Below are positions 1 through 4,297 of a stretch of DNA of 6,239 nt, in pieces (the first letter of the stretch is position 1; every line of letters starts with the position of its first letter). The position numbers and the translations under genes are program-made. This DNA comes from JAHFOW01 sp964370795 (GTDB lineage: Bacteria; Planctomycetota; Brocadiia; Brocadiales; Brocadiaceae), in NCBI GenBank assembly GCA_964370795.1, contig CAYJME010000196.1, forward strand, positions 1-6,239, given 5' to 3'. The notes below the pieces were generated by a model, which ran no database searches, had not been told where the DNA came from, and was given only the letters and a program-made list of their open reading frames with translations.

Positions 1-103
1 CTTTACATTTGCCCTTAGCCATATATCCGCCTCGGGCAGTCATGGTCATTTGTGCGTCAGATATTTCTTTTTGTGCTTTACATTTCATACATCTTGCTTG
101 CAT
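1..103 (-). CDS. DUF5679-like small zinc-ribbon protein (partial, 3' end outside window)
   Basis: The minus-strand reading begins at ATG 103-101 and is open to the window edge, giving 34 residues that start MQARCMKCKAQKEI. The C-x-x-C pair (Cys5, Cys8) followed by a basic stretch, K-E-I, a short variable segment and a G-K-C near the cut resembles the start of DUF5679 proteins. These are roughly 50-60 residue proteins whose second C-x-x-C lies downstream; here Cys33 would begin that second knuckle. Function of the family is unknown; a structural zinc site is inferred from the cysteines. The start is well fixed by a near-perfect Shine-Dalgarno 5 nt upstream. It is divergent from the lipoprotein gene. 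The family call comes from memory of family sequences; the rest of the gene is not visible. Confidence 0.72.
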   Translation of the reverse strand, partial: MQARCMKCKAQKEISDAQMTMTARGGYMAKGKCK

Positions 104-108
104 GTTTT

Positions 109-116
109 ACCTCCTT
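109..116 (-). promoter_or_regulatory. Strong Shine-Dalgarno for the zinc-ribbon gene
   Basis: On the minus strand the sequence AAGGAGGT lies 5 nt upstream of ATG 103. It is the best ribosome binding site in the window and suggests efficient translation of this small protein. Confidence 0.85.
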
Positions 117-141
117 GATTTAATTGTTCGCCTTTTGATTT

Positions 142-233
142 AAATCCTGTGGATTTTCCTTTTGGTTCCACAAGCCAAATGGTTGCATTGCCTCAACCTT
201 CAATTTTATGTCGTACTTATGCGTACCTTGTGG
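142..233 (-). other. Leader with several complementary segments (possible structured 5' UTR)
   Basis: In the predicted transcript of the minus strand, CCACAAG at its very 5' end (233-227) is perfectly complementary to CTTGTGG (174-168). Between them GGTTG and CAACC (198-194 and 185-181) form a 5-bp stem with an 8-nt loop. Further on AAATCC-ACA-GGATTT (156-142) is a perfect 6-bp hairpin. TGTGG inside the second arm could instead pair with CCACA at 152-148, which would break that hairpin. These pairings were found by eye; no known riboswitch or RNA family was recognised. Confidence 0.3.
206..226. repeat. Imperfect tandem direct repeat TTATG(T)CGTAC
   Basis: TTATGTCGTAC (206-216) is followed immediately by TTATGCGTAC (217-226), identical apart from one deleted T. 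It lies in the intergenic region, just downstream of the predicted start of the minus-strand transcript. It could be a regulator half-site pair or a chance duplication. Confidence 0.5.
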
Positions 234-239
234 TAAAAT

Positions 240-268
240 ATTATACATATTAAACCGGAAATTGACAA
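240..268 (-). promoter_or_regulatory. Sigma70-like promoter for the zinc-ribbon gene
   Basis: On the minus strand TTGTCA (268-263) is separated by exactly 17 bp from a perfect TATAAT (245-240). The expected start of transcription is near 233, leaving an untranslated leader of about 130 nt before ATG 103. It is the best -35/-10 pair seen in the window. The leader length is unusual for such a small gene and contains several inverted repeats. Confidence 0.55.
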
Positions 269-292
269 CCATCCCTAAAATTTATTCGTGGT

Positions 293-310
293 TTGTGGAA
301 ATTGCCACAA
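293..310. promoter_or_regulatory. Operator-like palindrome TTGTGG-N6-CCACAA
   Basis: TTGTGGAAATTGCCACAA is palindromic at 16 of its 18 positions, the exception being the pair 299/304. It lies 46 bp upstream of the lipoprotein ATG and 24 bp upstream of the -35 of the divergent zinc-ribbon promoter. It could bind a dimeric regulator acting on either gene. The word TTGTGG or its complement occurs twice more in the same intergenic region (168-173, 228-233). No regulator is identified. Confidence 0.4.
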
Positions 311-356
311 TCAATTTCACTTTTTTAAGCATACCTGAAAAAGTTTATAAATACAA

Positions 357-1199
357 ATGAAGCCAGGCGCAATACTTAAATTTTTCTTATTCACCATTCT
401 CGTATCAGGCTGTGCAACATACAAAACCCCTCCTCTACAGAAATCCGTCTGGGAGGATACGTCATCTCTTCTGAACGGGATTCGGGGAGAACCAAAGAAT
501 CTCACCTTACAGCAAATACAGAGCGCCATTATTACGAATAGTTCAAAACTTACAACCTTTCGTGCACATGCAGAGATGACCCTTGCCACACCTGGTATGA
601 AAGGCCCTATCCGGTGTACGGGATTAATACTGTATCAGAGTCCAAGGGGGTTGCGGGTTGTTGGTTCCAAGTTTGCCACAACGATATTTGATCTGGCCTC
701 TAATGGCGATACATTCTGGCTTTCTATTCCCCCGGAGAAAAAGGTTTACACGGGGGCATTTAACGCCTTCCATAAGATTGATGCACTTGGGATGAACATA
801 TACCCCGGTGATATTATAAGTTTATTTAATTATAAGGAAATCCTGGAAGGGAGAAAACCCATGGTGGAAACCTGGCCTGCCTATTGGCTCGTTCATACGC
901 TGGAAGCTGATACGGGGAATGTAAAACTCAAGGGAAATCTTCTGGTAGACAGGGTAAACGCCGAGGTGTTTCGGTATGAATTATTCGACACAAACGGCTC
1001 TGCCCAATTACAAGCCGTATTTACAAACTATGCTACTTTTGGGGAATGCAGGATACCACAGAAGATTGATATGCGTTGGCCAATGTATGATACCACCTTA
1101 AGCATCACCTTTTCACAGATTACCGTCAATAATACGCTCGACCCAAAGGTATTTACGTTTACCATACCAAAAGGGGCACAAACGGTTACCATCGATTAA
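357..1199 (+). CDS. Predicted outer-membrane lipoprotein, LolA/LolB- or DUF4292-like
   Basis: This 280-residue protein begins with a short basic start, a hydrophobic stretch (residues 6-16) and a clear lipobox L-V-S-G-C with Cys19 as the expected lipidated residue; it should be a periplasm-facing lipoprotein. After a linker, residues 63-275 look like alternating beta strands: F-R-A-H-A-E-M-T-L, a strand around I-L-Y-Q-S-P-R-G-L-R-V-V-G, then G-D-T-F-W-L-S-I-P-P-E-K-K-V-Y-T-G. Such alternation is typical of LolA/LolB-like half-barrel proteins and DUF4292. A role in lipoprotein or lipid handling at the outer membrane is inferred from the fold only. ATG 357 is the earliest possible start because an in-frame TAA lies at 348-350. 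No good Shine-Dalgarno is present, only an A-rich GAAAAAG. The stop overlaps that of convergent rpiB. Confidence 0.8.
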   Translation: MKPGAILKFFLFTILVSGCATYKTPPLQKSVWEDTSSLLNGIRGEPKNLTLQQIQSAIITNSSKLTTFRAHAEMTLATPGMKGPIRCTGLILYQSPRGLRVVGSKFATTIFDLASNGDTFWLSIPPEKKVYTGAFNAFHKIDALGMNIYPGDIISLFNYKEILEGRKPMVETWPAYWLVHTLEADTGNVKLKGNLLVDRVNAEVFRYELFDTNGSAQLQAVFTNYATFGECRIPQKIDMRWPMYDTTLSITFSQITVNNTLDPKVFTFTIPKGAQTVTID

Positions 1200-1648
1200 A
1201 TCCCTTCGCCATTTTCTATATCCATGACCTTTTCAATACGACGGGCATGTCTTCCACCTTCAAAGGGGGTTTCCAGCCAGAGTTTTAACTTTTGCTCCAG
1301 AAGTTCTTCGTCCACAATATCAGCGCCGATACACAGTATATTCGAATCATTATGTCTGCGGCTCATCTCTACCGTATAAAGATTATAGCATACAGCAGCC
1401 CGAACACCCTTCACCTTATTTGCCACAAGCGACATACCAATCCCCGTACCACAGACCAGAATACCCCGTTCGCATTCGCCGGAACCAACGGCACGGGCAG
1501 CTTTTAATCCATAATCGGGATAATCTACCGATTCTGTACTCGTTGTCGTGCCAAAATCCTTTACGGTGTGACCCATCTGGATCAACATATCTGCCACACG
1601 CTTCTTGAAATCAAATCCCCGGTGATCTGATGCTAATGCAATCTTCAT
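1196..1648 (-). CDS. rpiB: Ribose-5-phosphate isomerase B
   Basis: This 150-residue protein is a full-length RpiB/LacAB-family sugar-phosphate isomerase. It interconverts ribose 5-phosphate and ribulose 5-phosphate in the cytoplasmic non-oxidative pentose phosphate pathway. Visible family signatures are the N-terminal A-S-D-H-R-G (Asp8, His9), the V-C-G-T-G-I-G loop with Cys66, the E-M-S-R-R-H-N-D segment with His99, and the C-terminal G-G-R-H-A-R-R phosphate-binding arginines (133-137). Cys66 and His99 fall at the same positions as the catalytic residues of the E. coli enzyme, so activity is expected. The start ATG 1648-1646 is preceded by AAGGAAGA at 1668-1661, a slightly distant Shine-Dalgarno (12 nt). 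It follows tsaC by 64 nt on the same strand, an association also seen in other bacteria (in Bacillus ywlC and ywlF share a cluster). Its stop overlaps the convergent lipoprotein gene by 4 nt. Confidence 0.97.
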   Translation of the reverse strand: MKIALASDHRGFDFKKRVADMLIQMGHTVKDFGTTTSTESVDYPDYGLKAARAVGSGECERGILVCGTGIGMSLVANKVKGVRAAVCYNLYTVEMSRRHNDSNILCIGADIVDEELLEQKLKLWLETPFEGGRHARRIEKVMDIENGEGI

Positions 1649-1674
1649 TTCGATTTATTATCTTCCTTAAAAAC

Positions 1675-1690
1675 TATTTGAATTAAAATA
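1675..1690. repeat. AT-rich imperfect palindrome in the tsaC-rpiB gap
   Basis: TATTTGAATTAAAATA is palindromic at 14 of 16 positions and lies in the 64-nt gap upstream of rpiB. It has no G+C stem and no U-tract after a strong hairpin, so it does not look like an intrinsic terminator. Given its base composition it may be chance. Confidence 0.3.
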
Positions 1691-1712
1691 CCTGCGAGGT
1701 AAATAACAAATA

Positions 1713-2339
1713 TTACACTTTTGCCATAGTATTTGCAAGACAACTTCTTATGCTGGTCTCCGCAATAATACCATGACGAATAATCTCAACATGAGCATCT
1801 ACTATCTTTACGATGGTGGAAGGAGAACGAAACCGTGTCGAACCACCGTCAAGTATAATGGGTATCTTTCCACCAAGATCCAGGAATACCTGCTGGGCAT
1901 CCGTTGCGGGTGGATATCCCGAAAGGTTTGCGCTCGTTGTAACAACCGGTACCTTTGCTGTGCGGATTAAATCCCTGGCTGCTGCATCGTCGGGAAATCG
2001 CATGCTTATGTCTAAGCCGTTCGATACAGGGAAAACAATAGCTAATGGCCCCGGCCAGAAAGCGTCCACCAACTTCTGCGCTGCGGAAGAAATATGTCCA
2101 ACATACTTTTTCAATTCTTCCCGGTCGGCAATCATCAAGGTAAGCTTCTTTTCTTCTGGTCTCATCTTTACCTCGAAAACCCGTTCAACGGCCATTGGAT
2201 TATCCCGGTTTACGCCCAGGCCATATACTGTTTCTGTGGGAAATGCAACCAGTTCCCCCCTTCTTAATGCCTCGGCAGCCGTTTCAATGTGTTTCCTGTA
2301 AAGCGCCGGTTCCCTTAAATTCAGTACTAATGTCTTCAT
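1713..2339 (-). CDS. tsaC: L-threonylcarbamoyladenylate synthase (Sua5/YrdC/TsaC family, short form)
   Basis: The protein makes threonylcarbamoyl-AMP from threonine, bicarbonate and ATP, the first step in t6A37 modification of ANN-decoding tRNAs. In the 208-residue form, YrdC-domain motifs run in order: F-P-T-E-T-V-Y-G-L (33-41), K-M-R-P (58-61), W-P-G-P-L (95-99), T-T-S-A-N-L-S-G (134-141), S-T-I-V (174-177) and R-H-G (188-190). The length covers only the YrdC domain; the extra C-terminal Sua5 domain of longer homologues is absent, so TsaC type fits best. A longer reading from GTG 2360 exists but would bury the Shine-Dalgarno GAGGTGG; ATG 2339, 7 nt after it, is preferred. K-M-R-P is followed by E-E-K-K-L-T-L rather than the commoner P-L pattern, a modest deviation. 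It probably heads a unit with rpiB; a ywlE-type phosphatase gene, found between these genes in Bacillus, is absent. Confidence 0.95.
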   Translation of the reverse strand: MKTLVLNLREPALYRKHIETAAEALRRGELVAFPTETVYGLGVNRDNPMAVERVFEVKMRPEEKKLTLMIADREELKKYVGHISSAAQKLVDAFWPGPLAIVFPVSNGLDISMRFPDDAAARDLIRTAKVPVVTTSANLSGYPPATDAQQVFLDLGGKIPIILDGGSTRFRSPSTIVKIVDAHVEIIRHGIIAETSIRSCLANTMAKV

Positions 2340-2346
2340 TATTGAA

Positions 2347-2353
2347 CCACCTC
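2347..2353 (-). promoter_or_regulatory. Shine-Dalgarno deciding the tsaC start
   Basis: GAGGTGG on the minus strand ends 7 nt before ATG 2339. It lies inside the longer GTG-initiated reading, which argues for the ATG start. Confidence 0.7.
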
Positions 2354-2363
2354 GAATCACAAA

Positions 2364-2381
2364 AGTTTTTTGGTAAAAACT
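2364..2381. repeat. 7-bp inverted repeat in the tsaC leader
   Basis: AGTTTTT (2364-2370) and AAAAACT (2375-2381) flank a 4-nt loop. The element sits between the putative tsaC transcription start (about 2382) and its Shine-Dalgarno. It is weak because it is nearly all A-T pairs. Confidence 0.35.
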
Positions 2382-2388
2382 GTTTCAT

Positions 2389-2417
2389 AGTCTAAATTCC
2401 CAACCACCATAATTCAA
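2389..2417 (-). promoter_or_regulatory. Possible promoter for tsaC-rpiB
   Basis: On the minus strand TTGAAT (2417-2412) and TAGACT (2394-2389) are 17 bp apart, each matching the sigma70 consensus at 4 of 6 positions. A start near 2382 would give a leader of about 43 nt. It is weak but correctly spaced and in the right place. Confidence 0.35.
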
Positions 2418-2431
2418 TAACCTTTTATACC

Positions 2432-2460
2432 TTGACAATAAATTACTTAATTGATAGAGT
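2432..2460 (+). promoter_or_regulatory. Possible promoter for the S55-propeller operon
   Basis: A perfect TTGACA (2432-2437) is followed after 17 bp by TAGAGT (2455-2460), matching TATAAT at 4 of 6. Transcription would begin near 2467, almost at ATG 2468 and 13 nt before ATG 2480, so the message would be leaderless or nearly so. The first three bases of the -35 box can also be read as an in-frame TTG start, which is why a longer protein is possible on paper. Confidence 0.4.
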
Positions 2461-2467
2461 TTTTACC

Positions 2468-4285
2468 ATGAGATTTAAGATGCGCCAGTTACTCTCTTTA
2501 GCCATATTTTTAGGTGTTTTTACCGCTCTTTTCCTCCCCGGCAGGAACGTAATCTTTGCCGTCGAAGAGACCATGGATATTAATGAGATTGTCCCTGGCA
2601 TGACCGGGTATGGAAAGACTGTTTTTACGGGTGACAGGATCGACATTTTCCATGTCGAGGTGCTTGGTATTTTAAGACATTGGGATGCGAAGAGTAATCT
2701 TATCCTGGTCAGGATGTCGGGTGGCCCCCTGGAAAAATCTGGCATTATCGCGGGCATGAGCGGTAGTCCTGTGTATATTGATAACCGTCTCATTGGCGCC
2801 GTCTCATATGGATGGAGCTTTGCAAAGGAACCGATTGCCGGTATTACTCCCATTCAAGAGATGAAAAACACCTTGCTCAATAAGGCAACACAAGAGCGTA
2901 AGGTTTCAATGACATCCACGGATTGGGAATTGCCACCATCTTCGTTCGATAAAACATCATTAGAACCGCAGATTGCTCCATTCATACAACCGGAAATATC
3001 CATGCAGGATTCTCCCGAACTAAGGCTTACTCCGATCCTTTCTCCTCTAATCATCTCAGGAGTCAACAGTGAAGTCCTGCACAAGATGCAGCCATTTTTT
3101 CAAACCCACGGACTTTGTCCCATGCAGGGCGGAAGTTATATTTCTGCTGACGATACCACGAAAAGGCCAACACTTGAACCGGGATCATCCGTGGCTGCCA
3201 TCCTGATTAAAGGAGACCTGAGCGCAGCAGCCGTTGGTACGGTAACCTATACAGAAGGCGATCAAGTCCTTGCATTTGGGCATCCATTCTTACAAACCGG
3301 CGCAACAGACCTGCCCATGGCGACTGCTCATGTTTACACCATCCTTTCCAGCCAATCAAATTCCATAAAGATGGCGTCTCCCGTAGAAGTCGTTGGTCGC
3401 ATAAACCGGGATGGAAGGCCTGGCATTGCCGGTACCCTGAAAGAAACCTCACGCATGATACCCTGTCATATTGAAGTCGAGGGTTCACAAAAACTCTCGT
3501 ATAATTTTGAAATCGCCGACAATAAACTTCTAACTCCCAGCCTTATGATGATGGTTGCGCACAGTGCGGTACTTGCTACAGAAAAGAAATTGGGGGAAAA
3601 GACTGCGCATATAAAACTCTCCGTTCAGATTGACGGATATGAAAAACCCGTAGAAGTTGAAAATATCTTTTATGAACTCGACCAGTCCTGGTTTCCCATC
3701 AACCTTATCATCCAGCCCTTTGCCATGATCATGAATAATCAATTTCAAAAGGTACAGGTAAATCGGATTGAAATGAACATTTACGTGATGGATACCCGTC
3801 AGACTGCGTACATCGAGGCGATTAAAGTTGATAAGAAACAGGTAAAGCCGGGCGACACGCTTCAGGTAGACGTCCGTTTGAAACCATTTACGGGGGAGAG
3901 TTTTTATCAGACGGTAATGGTAAACATTCCCGAAGATACCATACCGGGAAGTATACTCAATGTTACGGCATGCGATGCCACATTCGGCAATGCCCTGAAT
4001 ATGGGGCGCTCTGCCGGAAAGTACCTGCCCACAAACTTTGATCAACTTCTGCATTATATGGAAAATCTGGAACGGAATAATAATCTGATGGTACGGGTGT
4101 TACTGACTAAAAAAGGACTTACTTACCGTGGTGAAGGATTTCCATCGCTTCCGGGATCGATACATTCCATTATGAGTCTTTCAAACCAAAGTGGCGTCGG
4201 CCCACTCTCTGACGAGGTAATTACACGTACCCCAACTATATATGTATTGACCGGAAATCAAAGTATACCCGTTTTCGTTAAATGA
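2468..4285 (+). CDS. Exported SpoIVB/S55-peptidase-like protein
   Basis: Read from ATG 2468 the protein has 605 residues. A basic start (M-R-F-K-M-R) and hydrophobic segment (8-24) form a signal peptide or membrane anchor, with possible cleavage after I-F-A (31). The core matches proteins annotated with a SpoIVB peptidase S55 domain: P-G-M-T-G-Y-G (43-49), F-H-V-E-V-L-G-I, L-I-L-V-R-M-S-G-G, then G-M-S-G-S-P (96-101; Ser98 the likely nucleophile) and L-I-G-A-V-S-Y. A variable linker (about 138-233) follows, then G-T-V-T-Y...L-A-F-G-H-P-F (His272) and G-I-A-G-T-L (319-324). Residues from about 447 look like an Ig-type beta sandwich. In Bacillus SpoIVB the catalytic His lies before the Ser motif; here the order is reversed. 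Peptidase activity is plausible, unproven; no sporulation link is implied. Start: TTG 2432 overlaps a -35-like box, and ATG 2480 is an alternative. The downstream gene begins 12 nt after its stop. Confidence 0.82.
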   Translation: MRFKMRQLLSLAIFLGVFTALFLPGRNVIFAVEETMDINEIVPGMTGYGKTVFTGDRIDIFHVEVLGILRHWDAKSNLILVRMSGGPLEKSGIIAGMSGSPVYIDNRLIGAVSYGWSFAKEPIAGITPIQEMKNTLLNKATQERKVSMTSTDWELPPSSFDKTSLEPQIAPFIQPEISMQDSPELRLTPILSPLIISGVNSEVLHKMQPFFQTHGLCPMQGGSYISADDTTKRPTLEPGSSVAAILIKGDLSAAAVGTVTYTEGDQVLAFGHPFLQTGATDLPMATAHVYTILSSQSNSIKMASPVEVVGRINRDGRPGIAGTLKETSRMIPCHIEVEGSQKLSYNFEIADNKLLTPSLMMMVAHSAVLATEKKLGEKTAHIKLSVQIDGYEKPVEVENIFYELDQSWFPINLIIQPFAMIMNNQFQKVQVNRIEMNIYVMDTRQTAYIEAIKVDKKQVKPGDTLQVDVRLKPFTGESFYQTVMVNIPEDTIPGSILNVTACDATFGNALNMGRSAGKYLPTNFDQLLHYMENLERNNNLMVRVLLTKKGLTYRGEGFPSLPGSIHSIMSLSNQSGVGPLSDEVITRTPTIYVLTGNQSIPVFVK

Positions 4286-4286
4286 A

Positions 4287-4292
4287 AAGGAA
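4287..4292 (+). promoter_or_regulatory. Shine-Dalgarno for the propeller gene
   Basis: AAGGAA lies 5 nt upstream of ATG 4298, directly after the stop of the S55 gene. This supports ATG 4298 as the start and co-translation from one message. Confidence 0.7.
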
Positions 4293-4297
4293 CGAAT

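Noticed and set aside
262..290. Plus-strand TTGACA at 262-267 as promoter for the lipoprotein
   Set aside because: No acceptable -10 box lies 16-18 bp downstream (TTCGTG at 17 bp). The same bases are better used by the minus-strand TTGTCA/TATAAT pair.
344..352. TTTATAAAT as a -10 box for the lipoprotein gene
   Set aside because: It is too close to ATG 357 and no -35 box is found at the right distance; it is more likely ordinary AT-rich leader.
1813..2301. Plus-strand open frame of 162 codons
   Set aside because: It lies entirely antisense to tsaC, whose motifs are unmistakable, and its translation resembles no known protein.
2340..2360. GTG start extending tsaC by seven residues
   Set aside because: The extension encodes the Shine-Dalgarno GAGGTGG itself; ATG 2339 is correctly spaced from it and matches family length better.
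2364..2381. Inverted repeat AGTTTTT/AAAAACT as an intrinsic terminator
   Set aside because: The stem is almost all A-T and it lies upstream of tsaC between two divergent starts, not after a gene.
2443..2853. Minus-strand open frame of 136 codons
   Set aside because: It is antisense to the signal peptide and GMSGSP region of the S55-like gene and has no supporting ribosome site or family resemblance.
3530..4054. Minus-strand open frame of 174 codons
   Set aside because: It is antisense to the S55-like gene, has no recognisable domain, and is explained by codon bias on the coding strand.
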